A DNA stretch of 64,000 nt from Hemerocallis citrina. Its lineage: Eukaryota; Streptophyta; Magnoliopsida; Asparagales; Asphodelaceae. The translations under genes and the position numbers were made by a program. Under the pieces are notes generated by a model. That model saw only the letters and a list, made by a program, of their open reading frames with translations, was not told where the DNA came from and made no database searches. The stretch is from positions 549,001 to 613,000 of the forward strand of contig JACEHZ010000366.1 of the NCBI GenBank assembly GCA_017893485.1, written 5' to 3'. Below, piece by piece: positions 1 through 11,929 of the stretch. The stretch's first letter is position 1. Every line of letters starts with the position of its first letter.

Positions 1-291
1 ATTAGGTAATCATTATTCTGCCACCAAAAACTCTACTATGTTTCTGAGTTCTGACTTGAGCATCGGACGGTCTTTCGTCGGTGTCAACCCCAGTGTTTAG
101 AATTCTTGTAGGTTTGTCGGAGCGATCTTGACCGTCCAAATCAGATCCAAGCATCCACAATAGTCAGAAAATCAGATTAAGAAGAGATTAACGACGATTA
201 ATTCTGATCAAAGTAAATTTTAGATCTTGATAATTTTCTATTAAATAATTCACATCATCTGTTTTCTTTCAAACACAAAATAGCAGCAACA
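1..291 (+). repeat. Partial 5' LTR of Tat-1 (3' portion only)
   Basis: Bases 1-291 align with 33890-34173, the 3' part of the Tat-1 3' LTR, and more distantly with the end of the Tat-2 LTR (the gtcggtgtcaaccccagtgt stretch versus cgccggaatcaaccccggtg). It ends in AACA at 288-291, matching the CA terminus of the Tat-2 LTR, and a primer-site-like sequence follows directly. Confidence 0.8.
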
Positions 292-312
292 TATTGACGT
301 TGTTTGTGAAAA
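292..312 (+). other. Decayed primer-binding site of Tat-1
   Basis: The sequence ttgacgttgtttgtgaaa lies where Tat-2 has ttggcgccgtctgtgggaa. Most of the differences are C-to-T or G-to-A changes, as expected from deamination of methylated cytosine. No functional site remains. Confidence 0.65.
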
Positions 313-367
313 ATTACAATCTAACCAACATATCAGATTTTGCAGGCAAAAAACTAATTTTTCAGCC

Positions 368-2159
368 ATGGCTCTAAGGGGTAAAGAAAGGCGGGGCTCC
401 CAGATGACAAGCCAACCATTTTCCTCCATTTCCTACTCATGTGGAGGACTCCTTCCTACTGCTCAACATGACCAACCTCGTCAATAGGATAAACCTCATC
501 ATCAACTAGAGCAGCACTCCTAACATTCTGCCCCGCCTCCCTCCAAAGGGAATGCATCGGGGAGAGGGGGGTGGAGGGGGGTCCCGATGAAGTCATTCCT
601 GAATAGTGCCTTGTAGGGCGTGTGGGTGAAAATAGGGGTTTAGTCTACCCCTCGACCCTCGCTATGATGCCCTTTGTGGCACCCCAGGCACATTAATACC
701 TCCATCAGATCATGCTCATCCAGGACCAAGGATCTGACCTCCGAAATCACCTGAATGAAAGGGGAGTCCAGGATGAGGTCCCCCGTCCAGAACATCAGGA
801 AAGCAAGAGGAGCCTCCAAAAAAACCCCCTCCCCTAGAGCTGCAGATGATCTCCCTCTCCCACGGGATGAAGAAGGTCTCCTCCCCCTTGGGGACGGTGA
901 ACAACAGGAAAAAAGAAGCACCATCACTAGGGAAGAGTTCCTAGATTTCAAGGATGAAGTCCTTCAAGCCCTCCAGATCGTCCCTGGTAGGATCCAAAGA
1001 AATAGCAGCTGCTGCCCTACTCCTTTCCAGCAGGAGGAGTCTCACGGGTACCACATATGGGGAACAAGGCAACATAGTTCATCAGCGCCTCCAAGAGATG
1101 GAGGACCGCCTAGCACTGATGAAGAAAGAAGAGGGACAACATGATACAACGTATGACCCCATCTGAGACCCTCCCTCTCTAGGTTGATCCTCAAATCCCC
1201 TATCTCGGAAAACTTCAAAATTCCCAACTCTGAATCATATAATGGCGAGTCTGACCCGATAGACCACCTTCAAAGTTTCAAAACTCTCATGATTATCCAT
1301 CTAGCCTCTGATTCCCTCACGTGCAAGATGTTTTTAGCAACCTTGAAGTGATGAACATGGGAGTGATTTTCTCGTCTTTCTCCATAGTCCATCTTCTCAT
1401 TCGATCAACTTGATGAGCTCTTCCTCACACACTTTATCACCAGTAGCAAGACAAAAAAGATAAGAACCTCCATACTTGACTTGAATCAAAGGGATAAGGA
1501 GTCACTCAAAGATTATGTTCAGTGCTTCATAGCTAAGTCACAATCTATCCCCTCATTCGATTTGGTCGTAGCCACCACTGCCTTCAGGCACAATGTAAGC
1601 CATGTCGGCCTTAAATCTTGTCTCATCAAGATCCCTCCTTGGGACTTCTCAAACATCCAACAAACGGTTAAGAAGTGCATCTGAGTGGAAGATGTTATAC
1701 ATCCACAAGAATAGAAAGGGTCCTTCTCCGGGAACAAACAGAGGGGTATCAATGAAGAGTGACCCAGGATGGCCCAGAAGGATGCATCGCGTCAGTGCCG
1801 CCCTCCTTCAACACCTCACTTTGACAAGTTCACTCCCTCAATGCCAGCATCTCCGTAGTCCTTATAGAAGTTAAGAATGATGGACTCCTTAGCCTTCCTC
1901 CTAAGATAAGCACTTCAAGCAAGAGAAGGGATATGAACAAATGGTGTGCATTTCACAGGGACCATGGATACCTTAACGATAATTGTTGAGCCCGCAAGGA
2001 GGAGCTTGAAGCTCTAATTTGCCGAGGCTACCTTTCCAACTTTACCCAAAGGAACGACATCGAGCCTCCTTCTACGCAGGGAACTAACAAACACCTAGAA
2101 AAGTCTTCCGAGTCCCAAGACGCAGGACTTATTGCGGTCTTCTACTCCATCCGTGGAGG
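368..2159 (+). pseudogene. gag pseudogene of Tat-1
   Basis: Remnant of the Tat structural polyprotein, which forms the virus-like particle. An ATG at 368 sits where Tat-2 gag starts. Recognisable pieces are a segment near 755-1150 rich in charged residues and a retrotransposon-gag core around 1220-1680 with a QRDKESLKDYVQCF-like stretch matching the Tat-2 gag core. A zinc-knuckle-like CAFHRDHGYLNDNC stretch lies near 1947-1988. The pieces fall in different frames separated by stops, so no full-length product is possible. The downstream pol remnant follows in what was probably one continuous gag-pol frame (FYSIRGG then SNSSRK, around 2140-2200). Confidence 0.75.
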
Positions 2160-5100
2160 ATCGATGGCAGGAGAATCAAACTCCTCCAGAAAAATCTTCC
2201 TCTTAGAAGTGAACTCGGTGCACAACATCCCCCCTTTTAAGGGCTTTGGGGTTCCAATAACTTTCTCAGACCATGATCTTAAGGCGTTCGAACACCTCAT
2301 TGCTATGCACTTGTAATTAGTATATGCATGGCAAATCATGAGGAGCATCGTATCCTGGTAAATAATGGAAGCTCGGGGAACATCCTCTTCCTGGATGCAT
2401 TCAAGGGTCTCAAGCTCTCACAAGACCGTCTCAAGCCTACCTGATACACTTTTCATGGGTTCTCCTTAGCCCCAGTTCAGATTGAAGGAATAGTCACACT
2501 TGATCTGTTGCTGACTTTAGCCTACCTTCAACTCACCTTTTTCTTGTGCAAGTTTTCTAAGAATCTGCTTCTCTAAGATATGGGCTGAAAGTCCCTTAAC
2601 GATTGATGAAGAGTGGAATACTAGCTGTTGAATTACAGGCAGGACTGCTACTACTTCCCTTTATTTTTTAACCTAGCCCTTCTAATTAGGTTGGAAGAGA
2701 GGATTTCATCCAATTATGATTCTTGCTCTTCGCCAAATATATTGGTTGAAGGAGGCTTAATAATGAGCTACTTTCCAGGCAGGCTTGGTAGTCGAACCCT
2801 AACCCTCGCCTGACGAAAGCACTTGATTCCCAAAGAAGGACGCCAGCCAGTCGAACGGAAGCAATCGTTTTCATGGTTGTCAACGTGATGGCTATCTATA
2901 ATGCCATCTTCGGCCGCCCTGAGCTAGCGGCACTTCATGGAGTTGCATCATCTTTCCACATGAAGATGAAGTTCCTTACAACAGTAGGAGTAGGAGAAGT
3001 CAAAGGGGAGCCAAGAGACAGCACTGGCATGCTATACTGCTACAATAGGGGATTAGTCCTCCCCCTTGATGCCATGGAACTCCTCCTAGATAGGGGTCAA
3101 GTTAACTCCGAGCCCGTGAATGAACAAGATGAAATCCCCTTATCCAAAAAAGATCAAGCCAAATATTTTTAGGTAAGCAGGGATTTCCCCCCTCCAAATC
3201 AAAGAGCAACTCATTGCGTGCATAAGATGAAACTGATACTTATTCACTTGGATGGCAACTGACAAGCTGGACATCTCCGATGATCTAATCATGAATTGTT
3301 TGAGCATGAACCCGAATGTTAGGCCCATCCACCAAAAGTGTCGTAAGTTTACCCTTACAGACAGCATGTAAGTAAGGAGGAATTTGAGAAGATCCTAGCT
3401 GCTCACTTCATTGAAGAAGGTATCCAACCCGAGTAGCTAGCGAATGTGGTAGGGGTAAAGAAAGCCAACAGAAAATAGAGAATTTCTTTGACCTTAACAA
3501 GGCGTGTCCAAAAGTCCCCATCCCTCTACCTAGCATACAATGCCACTCCCGGTCACGAGCTTTTATGCTTCATGGAGGCCTTCTTTGGATAAAACAAGAT
3601 CCGGATGTTTCCACAAGACAACCTAAAGATGATTTTCATCACCGATCAAGGACACTATTACTACCCAGTCATGCCCTTTCGGTTGAAGAATGTTGAAGCC
3701 ACGTACCAGTCCTTGGTATACCAAGTCTATAAGGAGCAAATCAGCAGAAAGATTGAAGTTTATGTAGATGACATGCTTATCAAGAACCTCAAGGAAGAAG
3801 ACCATGTGTCGGATCTCCAAGAAGCATCTGAAGTACTACAAGGACATAACATGGAACTGAATCCCAAATGTGCCGTCGGAGTCTCCTCGAGGAAGTTTTT
3901 AGGTTTCATGGTCAACCAGAGAGGAATCGAAGTCAACTCTGAAAAGATCCGGCCATACTTGACATGTCTCTCCCGTCCACCATCAAAGAAGTCCAAAAGC
4001 TTACATGACGCATTGTTGCTGTTGGGTGTTTCCTCTCCAAGTCAGGGGAGAAGTGCCTCCTGTTCTTCAAAACTCTTCGAGGAGAAAAACATTTTGAGTT
4101 GGGAGAAAAAAAGCAAGTAGCATTTGAACATCTCAAGACACACCTCGTCAATCCCCCACTACTGAGTAAGCCCTGGTCGGGAGAGGTTCTCTACCTCTAA
4201 TTGGCCACTTTGGATTAGACCCTTAATGTCGTCTTGGTAAGAAAATAAGATAGGGTTCAGAAGCCAAATTATTATGTAAGCAAAGTACTTAATGATGCCG
4301 AGTTTCAATACTCGAAATTAGAGAAGATGGTCTATGCACTGGTCACGGACGCCCGAAAGCTCTACCCCTATTTCCAAGCATACTCCATCCGGGTCCTCAC
4401 CGATCAGCCGCTTAAACAAGCACTCCACAAGCTGGAAAGTTCCAGGCGACTCATGAGGTGGTCTATTATGTTAAGCTAGCATAATATAAACTACCGACCA
4501 AGGAAGACAAGCCTTGGCCGAATTCATCATTGAAAGCACTATCCCTGATCTCCCCGAGGAAGGAGACCCCCCTCCCCTCCCCTCCCCCCTCACACACACA
4601 CTCTGGAATGTTTATGTTGATGGGTCCTTCTGCCTCGAAGGGAGCAGGGCCAGAGTCATCTTACTTGGTTCTGACAAGTTTACTCTTCAGTACTCGCTAT
4701 GCCTCATGTTCCATCCTCCAACAATGAAGCCAAATATGAAGTACTCATTGCCAGACTCCTCCTAGCATGGAAAGCAGGGCCACGAAGGGTCAGAGTATTC
4801 AGTGACTCTCAGCTAGTAGTAAATTAAATATGAGGCGACTATGAAGCCAGAGATAACCGCATGGTCAAATGCTTAGCCTATATGAAGAAGCTCCTAGCTA
4901 TCTTCACGAAAGTTGAAGTCAATCACATCCCTCGTAAGGAAAAAAGGTAGGTAGATTCCCTCTCTAAGTTATCATCCTCCTCTTTCGATAGACTAGGGAC
5001 CTACTCAAGCCAAGCATCAAAGAGGAAACATTATAGCTCATGTTCGTCACCCCCTATACACCCAGAGATTGTTGGATGAGATCCTTGGTTGACTCCATGA

Positions 5101-5774
5101 TAAGGGAGTCCTCTTAGTGGATCCCAAAGAAGCAAGAAAGATTCAGGTGAGGGTTAAAAGATACACACTGGTAGAAGAAATTCTCTACAAGTGTTCGTAT
5201 GCCCAACCCAGGTTGATGACCGACCTTACTTGCGACACCTCACCCCCAACGAAGCAAGTTATGCTCTAAGGGAAGTATATAAAGTAATAGGTGGAGCCAC
5301 CTGAGTGAGAGGTCCCTCACATGAAAAATTCTCAATCACGAGTACTAATGGCCCACACTACGTTATGATGCCTTAGTACATGTCCACCAATGCATCCCTT
5401 TTCATAAGTACTCCTCCATCAAGCAGGTTGCCCAAGCCAATCTCAACTCCATGACTAGCCTCATTCTCTTTGTAGTGTGGGAATTGATTTACTCAGACCA
5501 TTTTCTTCACTGCTGGACAACGAAACCTCCTAGTGGTAGCCGTCGACTACTTCACAAAGTGGGATGGTGCAGAACTGCTGGCTTCCATCACAGAGTACAA
5601 GGTTCAGCAATTCTTCTGGAATATAGTTGGTTGGTTTGGTATCCCCTGAACACTAGTCAACAACAATGGAACCCAATTCACCGACAAGGAATTCCATAAG
5701 TTTTGCACAGATTTAGGGGTTGAAGAACTCTTATTCTCTATCTCACACCCTTAGACTAATGACCATGCTGAGAA
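2160..5774 (+). pseudogene. pol pseudogene of Tat-1 (protease, RT, two RNase H segments, part of integrase)
   Basis: Decayed polymerase polyprotein. Reading across frames there is a protease with NNGSS in place of the catalytic DNGSS (about 2365), and a segment ending FGRPELAALHGV (about 2905-2945). The best-preserved part is RT at 3605-4120, with YVDD near 3760 and the usual PFGLKN altered to PFRLKN. A first RNase H lies at about 4140-4450, an archaeal-type second RNase H at about 4600-5000 (starting VYVDGSF), and an integrase zinc-finger and core at about 5220-5770. The frame is cut by the copia-1 LTR at 5775, inside the integrase segment that reads SHPQSNGQAEN in Tat-2. Numerous stops and frameshifts make it non-functional. 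Confidence 0.85.
2505..2819. mobile_element. 315-bp insertion in the Tat-1 protease region, 8-bp target-site duplication
   Basis: CACTTGAT occurs at 2497-2504 and again at 2820-2827. Removing 2505-2827 rejoins the Tat-1 protease reading (VTLD then SQRRTPASRTEA) in exact register with Tat-2 (INLD then VTAGSAPTTRTEP). An 8-bp duplication is typical of hAT-superfamily transposons, but terminal inverted repeats are weak by eye (ctgttgctgac at the left; ctttcgtcagg on the opposite strand at the right). The superfamily is therefore an inference. No coding capacity. Confidence 0.7.
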
Positions 5775-7298
5775 TGTTGGTGTATGCCCTAGAGGCCAGT
5801 TGTGTATTGACAATACTAGTTTACATTACATCATGATATTTATTTCATATATGAGATATTTTATTTATTGTGTTTCTTTATTATGATTAAATGAACATAA
5901 TAAAGTCCATAGAATAGTAGGTTCAATACCATGGGATATCAAGTGCATGACTTGAATGTAAGATTTTATTGGTTGTAATTAGAACACTATTCTTAAATGT
6001 CCATAGTCAAGTATTATTGTTAATTAGGACAACAATAATACATACAGACTAGTATGTGCGTAGACTGATGACCATATCTTACAGGTCATAGATATGAGAT
6101 ATCAAGTATTCACATGGGTACATATTAGAGTAATAATGTACTGGACTGACCCACCATGAGAACGCTGCATGGATTGTTACGTGAGTGTCATAAGTGGTTC
6201 TCACAGTGACCATGGTGTACGTAGTTCTTTGACTTGAAGTCACTACGGTTTCCTACATGAGAAGTTGTATGTTTGAATGTCGTCAAACGTTGCCTGTAAT
6301 AAGATGATTATAAAGTCGACTATTAGATATACTATAAATTACGCGGAGGGATGTGAGTGACTTAGATAGGATTTGTCCCTCTTACATAACATAAACGATA
6401 TCTATGGACCCCTTGATTGAATGAGACAGCAAATGAGTTAATATGAGATATTGAGATCATTTATTTTAGTAAGTCTACTCGGACACCAAGAAAGCAAAGA
6501 TTGAACTATACAAGGGTGACAAGCTCTATGCCTTGTGGTCAGTTAGATATGTGGACAAAATAACTAGACTACATGGTAATATTGGTCACGGATAGGTTAT
6601 GTCAAATCACTGGCATTCCCAATACTTGAGTAGCAATGATGTATTGCTAGATACCACTCACTGTTTGTAACAATAGAATATGATTTTAACAATAGAATAT
6701 GATTTTAATATTACTATCAACGTAATGGGAACCTACAGGGTCACACACTTAGAATGGATCAAAATTGGGATTTAAATTCATAAGATGAATTTAATTGGGG
6801 ATCCAATTAAAACTTGGACTCCTGACATTAGTTGTACATTTAATCAGATTAAATAGGCTGGCTAATGTTCAAAGGCCCACAGACGAATCTGACCCAGGTC
6901 AGATTGTGGGCCCAACAGCCTCATTACTCTTTTAGGGTTGATTTTCTGCATCTATATATATGATATGTTTCTGTGGAAAAGAAATAGTTGAGAAAAAACC
7001 TTAGCCGTCACAAAAATTGTAAGAGAGAGAGAGAGAGATCGTGAGGAATATCCCCTTTCGTAGCTAGCACCGCGCAGTTAGGGAAGCTTGATTTGATCCA
7101 TTCGTGTGGATAACATAGAGGCACCACAATATTGCAGTGTTGTGATCGGCATACTGTTGAGACAGCAGGTTCATCTTTAAAGTGTAACTTCTAAACATGA
7201 TTTATGGTTTTCACATGGATCCATGTCTAGGTTTCGATATTTTTTTTTGTAATTTTTCCGTTGTGTATTTATTCTGAAATTACCCTCGAAACCTAACA
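5775..7298 (+). repeat. 5' LTR of copia-1 (about 1.5 kb)
   Basis: It begins TGTTGGTGTATGCCC at 5775, directly after broken Tat-1 integrase sequence, and ends ACCTAACA at 7298, so the ends form the short inverted repeat expected of an LTR. A degraded initiator-Met-type primer site (tgtatgagagc, about 7301-7311) follows. A TATA-like tctatatata at 6951-6960 precedes a (GA)n tract at 7021-7039, giving a plausible promoter and 5' UTR. No partner LTR is in the window. Confidence 0.75.
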
Positions 7299-8698
7299 AT
7301 TGTATGAGAGCAACTTGCGAAACTATAATTTGGTTATGTATGATATGTGATTATTCATGATATATTCGCACTTTTGGTAGAAAGATTCATATGTGATATA
7401 ATTTTTACAACAGTTGCAATATAAGGATTCTTTTATGTGCTGGTTGTTAACACATATGCCACACTAGGGTAGCCCTCGGTTTAGAACCATTGAAAACCCT
7501 AGAAAGATGTAATTTGCAGTGATGTTAGGGTTTCTCAAGGTATGAATAGTTCATGAACCTGTGTCATTTGCGGTGGCGATAGGGTTTCTTAAAACATGAG
7601 GTTTCATGCTCTGGTGGTGGTAAGGGATGAGCGCGGGACCCCCGTGCCAGCTCTGCATCGGGCAATAATGATTCCCCAAAAATCAGTCCTCTTTAAATAA
7701 ACTAAATAAAACCATAATAACATATTCTTTGATTATTATGTTATGTGATGCATGGTGCATAGTTGTAGCCTTAGTTCTGTGATACATGGTTTATGTTCTG
7801 TGATGTATTGTTTATATTTTGGTATTTTGAATGCGTCTTGCATGTCGTGCCTTTCTCTCTAAACTCCAATTTTACATTCTTTCTTTATATGTAACTATAA
7901 TCTCACTGAGGAGACAAGGAATTGGCAACTATACAAGGACAAGATTGGAAAGCTGCTTGGAGAAGATGGTATAATCTCTTTGTTCAGTTTTTGATACTCT
8001 CATTGGCTTGAGAGAATCAGTGTGTTAGAGCCACAACCATGTCACATAAATTTTATGCTTTTAATTTTGTATGAGATGCATTGTTGTATGCTAATGGATG
8101 ATGAATTGTGAGACCAACAAATAAAATAACAAAATCCATTAAAGTAAATATTAAGTTGCGATAAGATGTCTTCCAATGCATGGCACTCGTCTAGGTTAGG
8201 ATCGATTAAGAGTAGGTCTAACATAGTGAGACGCGATGAGATAAAAGTAATATTCAATTGTAATTCATTTGGTCTGACTTAACTAGACTATTTCAATACG
8301 ATTGAAGGTTTAGAGGCATAGAGTTGGGCTTTAGCCTATGAGATAGATTAGATTAAGTGTTACTTATCCAACTATCTAAGAGTTGCATATGATGTAATTG
8401 AAAAATGTTCCCTACCTAAATAAATGAATTTTGGGTAATCAGCCAAAGCTGACTCAAAACTAGGTGAAATATGGATCTTGGCTTACTAAAAATATCTTAT
8501 GTTGAGAATTTCCGAGTCAATGATGAGGGTCATTGATTTGAATAAAAACAGTAGGAGGTACATTTTATAAAAGATCGTATTAAATATTTCAATGTCATGA
8601 TACATGCTCTACATATTTTGTTGATGGTTAAATATCTTTTTCTTTGCATATTTATGTGAAATGATATTTACTTTACATATTTCTGTTGATAGATTACC
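7299..8698 (+). other. Leader region of copia-1, no gene seen
   Basis: About 1.4 kb of AT-rich sequence between the primer site and the gag ATG. I find no conserved coding frame. The minus-strand frame at 8042-8257 has no recognisable family and is treated as chance. Confidence 0.5.
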
Positions 8699-9540
8699 AT
8701 GGCATCCAACACATCAAATAACCTATCATTACGATTTGTTCTTGAGAAGGACAAACTGTCTGGGACAATTTTTTTAGACTGATACAGGAATCTGAGAATT
8801 GGCCTCAGGCATGAGAAAAAGCTGTATGATCTAGAGCAGCCTATTCCTGACTCACCTGCTGCAAGTGCCCCTCGCACCGAAAAGGATGCTCATAAGAAGC
8901 ATCAAGATGATGCCTTGGACGTTGGTTGTCTCATGCTAGCCACCATGAACTCTGAGCATCAGAAGCAACATGAGAACATGGATACCTACGATATGATCGT
9001 ACACTTCAAAAGGCTCTATCAAGAGCAGGCTAGGCATGAGAGGTTTGAAGTCTTAAAGGCATTGTTTCAATGCGAACTAGCAGAAGGAAGCCCTGTTGGA
9101 ACTCATGTGCTCAAGATGATTGGGTACATAGAGAACCGGGAAAGGCTTGGTTTTCCTTTGGGTCAAGAGTTGGCCACTGACTTGGTCTTGCAATCGTTGC
9201 CGGAAAGTTATAGTCAATTCGTTATGAACTACAATATGAATGAAATTGACAAACCTCTGCCAGAACTGCTAAGCATGTTGAGAACTGCTGAACAGAAGTA
9301 AGGGAAATATCACTATGATGATCCAACAGGTCAAAGGTAAGGGCAAGGGCAAAAAGCAGATAAGAAACCCAAGGGCAAGGGACATTTCAAGCCCAAAACT
9401 TCTGCCTTGAAACCTAAGGGTGGGGTGGCCAAGGAGGACACATGCTTCCACTGTGGTGAAACCGAATATTAGAAGAGGAACTGCCATAAGTACCTGGAGG
9501 AGCTTAAAAAAAAGAAAAAAAATGAGACTTCCATTACAGG
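8699..9540 (+). pseudogene. gag pseudogene of copia-1
   Basis: Starts at the ATG at 8699 (MASNTSNNLSLRF). The frame reads through a TGA where copia gag usually has Trp (before YRNLRI), then stays open from 8915 to 9301 with the usual gag core (MLATMNSEHQKQHENMD, then LPESYSQFVMNYNMNEIDK). A Lys-rich basic region and a CCHC zinc knuckle follow near 9448-9482. In the knuckle the His position is Tyr and the next residue is a stop (CFHCGETEY, stop, KRNC), so nucleic-acid binding would be lost. The product would have been the particle protein; copia-2 carries a related gag at 62278. Confidence 0.85.
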
Positions 9541-11514
9541 TATTTTTGTTATAGAAGTCAATTTATCTACTTCTGCATCTTGGGTATTAGATACTGGATG
9601 TGGGTCTCACATTTATAAAAATGTGCAGGATCTCAAAAGGAGTAGACCATTGGTTAAGGGAGAAGTTGACCCACGAGTTGGAAATGGAGCAAAAGTTGCT
9701 GCTTTAGCATTAGGGACTTGGCATTTATCATTGCCCACTGGGCTTATCATTGAGTTAGAAAACTGTTATTTTGTGTCTGCTTTTAGTAGGAATATTATTT
9801 CTATTTCTTGTTTGGACAAGAATGGTTTTTCATTTATAATAAAAGACAAAAGTTATTTTATTTATTTGAATGATATTAGTTATGGTAGTGCACAATTGAG
9901 TAATAAACTTTATATTCTCGACCTCGAAATGCCCGTCTATAATATAAATACTAAAAGGTTCAAATCAAATTATACGAACCCAACATACCTCTGGCATTGT
10001 CGTTTGAGTCACATAAATGAGAACCGCATGTCCAAACTCCATAAAGATGGATTCTTTGACTCATTTAATTTTGAATCATACATACCTAATCAAAGGTGAA
10101 CGGGCAAGTTATCTTTTAGGTCTCATACATAGTGATGTCTGCGGACCTTTCAATACATTGGATACAGGAGGTTTTCAGTACTTCATTACATTCACTGATG
10201 ATTTCAGTAGATATGAGTTTGTGTATCTGATGAAAAATAAATCAGGTTCATTTGAAAAGTTCAAAGAATTCAAGAATGAGGAACAAAACCTACTTGGTAA
10301 AAGTATAAAAGCCCTTCGATCAGATCGAGGTGGTGAGTACCTAAGCCAAGTATTTCATGACCATCTAAAAGAGTGTGGGATAATATCTCAACTCACTCCC
10401 ACTGGAACACCGCAATGGAATGGTGTCTCTGAGAGGAGAAACCGAATATTGTTAGACATGGTTCGATCTATGATGAGTCATGCAGACCTTCCAAGCTTTT
10501 TCTGGGGACATGGTCTATTAACAGCTGCTTTCACACTTAATCATATTCCTTCTAAAATAGTTCAAGAGATACCATATGAGATATAGACTGGGAGGTGTCC
10601 TAGTGTGTCTTTTATGAAGATTTGGGGTTGTGAAGCCTATGTAAAGTGCCAAGTTCCTGATAAACTTGGTTTCAAATCTGATAAGTGCTTCTTTGTAGGA
10701 TATCCGAATGAAACCAAGGGATATTATTTCTATAATTTGACCAAAGGCAAAGTGTTTGTCGCACAGACTGCTATCTTTCTAGAAAGAGAATTTTTCTCTA
10801 AAAGAACCAGTGGGAGAGCAATAGAAATTGAAGAAATTTAAACTTTGCAAAGTAGCAACGAACCAATGGTGGGAAGGGAGCAGACTCCACAAATTATTTT
10901 GGAACAACGACCTGCTCAAGTAGCACAAGGCCTACGTAAGACTCGTAGGATACCTCTTCAACCCGAGAGATATGGATTTCTCATTACTCAACATGGTGAT
11001 ACATTACTCATGGATCAGGATGAGCCTGTGACTTATGAGGAAGCTATAATAGGTCCAGATTCTGAGAAATGGCTTGAGACCATGAGATCTAAATTGGAAT
11101 CCATGTTTACCAACAAAGTATGGACCTTCGTAGATGGGTGCAAATTGGTTTTCTAGGAGAACTGACATGAATGGTAATTTGTATACCTTTAAGGGGTGGT
11201 TGGTGGTTAAAGGTTTCAAGCAAATTCATGGTATAGACTATGATGAGATTTTTTTTTCCAGTTGTCATGCTTAAATTCATTTGGATCTTGCTTGTTGTTG
11301 CAGCAAATCATGATTATGAAATCTGGCAGATGGATGTCAAAACTGCTTTCCTAAATAGAAATCTTCTCTACATTGTACATGACACATCCTGAGGGTTTTG
11401 TCACTCCAAAGGATGCTAGAAAGGTGTGTAAAATGTAACGATCCATATAAGGATTAAAGCAAGCTTCTAGAAGCTGGAATCTTCGTTCGATGATGCAATT
11501 AAAGAGTTTGGTTG
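9541..11514 (+). pseudogene. pol pseudogene of copia-1 (protease, integrase, start of RT)
   Basis: In order: protease with the catalytic LDTGCGSHI (about 9586-9612); the GAG-pre-integrase segment TYLWHCRLSHINENR (about 9980-10025); the integrase core with D in SDVCGPF (about 10132), D in LRSDRGGEY and E in GVSERRNR (about 10423); and the SDKCFFVGYP stretch at about 10677. The RT N-terminus (VTYEEAI, about 11030) follows, and pieces reading as the conserved GLKQASRSWN end at 11514. The two Cys of the HHCC zinc-binding domain are missing: the reading jumps from FESYIPNQR to a stop and on to GLIHSD, where copia-2 has CELCLKGKMNKKPFT. A frameshift near 10100 and stops at about 10584, 10839 and 11155 separate the pieces. 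The RT active site is deleted. Confidence 0.85.
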
Positions 11515-11532
11515 CTAAATATGTAAAATTAT

Positions 11533-11638
11533 GTCATTTGAAATTCATTTGCTCATTCACTAAAGTGTTACAAAATTGTATGGCTGAATATCATTTTTTT
11601 TAATGACATGATGGATGGAAAAATGAATTTCAAATGAC
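11533..11638. repeat. Short inverted repeat, MITE-like
   Basis: GTCATTTGAAATTCATT at 11533-11549 is an exact reverse complement of AATGAATTTCAAATGAC at 11622-11638. The right arm and the next ~60 bp (to about 11690) resemble 19565-19635 inside the CACTA element (atttcaaatgactt, then tgaacg(g/a)ttcag), so this is a dispersed repeat family. Its family and ends are not established. Confidence 0.6.
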
Positions 11639-11727
11639 TTGATTTTACTTATTTATACTAATTTAGATGTGTAGATCAATGTGAACGGTTCAGATAATCG
11701 ATATAGACGCCCGAAGGCCAAGTGCAT

Positions 11728-11929
11728 TGTCACGCCCCGCATTCCAAAATACGAGAATTCGAGCACGTAACAAAGACCCAACGAATGATTTGCATCATTC
11801 ATAAGCTATAATATTCAACTCAACAATATGAAATACAATTACAACCACACATGCTATAATGAAATCACATAACATAAATAGTCTATGAAATGACTCATAA
11901 TAACCAACATCTGGAAAGAAATAAACTTT
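11728..11929 (+). repeat. Fragment of a Tekay-type LTR
   Basis: Begins TGTCACGCCCCGCATTCC, closely resembling the start of the Tekay LTR at 27608 (TGTAACACCCCGAATTCC) and the solo LTR at 13526 (TGTAGCGCCCC). The rest does not align with either. It is read as the first ~200 bp of a related LTR, its remainder lost in the rearrangement between copia-1 and Tekay. Confidence 0.5.

Larger units (their letters stand above)
5775..11514 (+). mobile_element. copia-1: Ty1/copia retrotransposon lacking its 3' third
   Basis: A copia element inserted in the integrase region of Tat-1. It has a 5' LTR (5775-7298), a long leader, gag (8699-9540), then protease, integrase and the start of RT in the copia order (integrase before RT), to about 11514. 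The rest of RT, RNase H and the 3' LTR are absent, replaced by scrambled repeat fragments. The five bases before the LTR are GAGAA; the matching right-hand duplication is lost. Stops in gag, pol and the zinc knuckle show it is dead. Confidence 0.85.
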
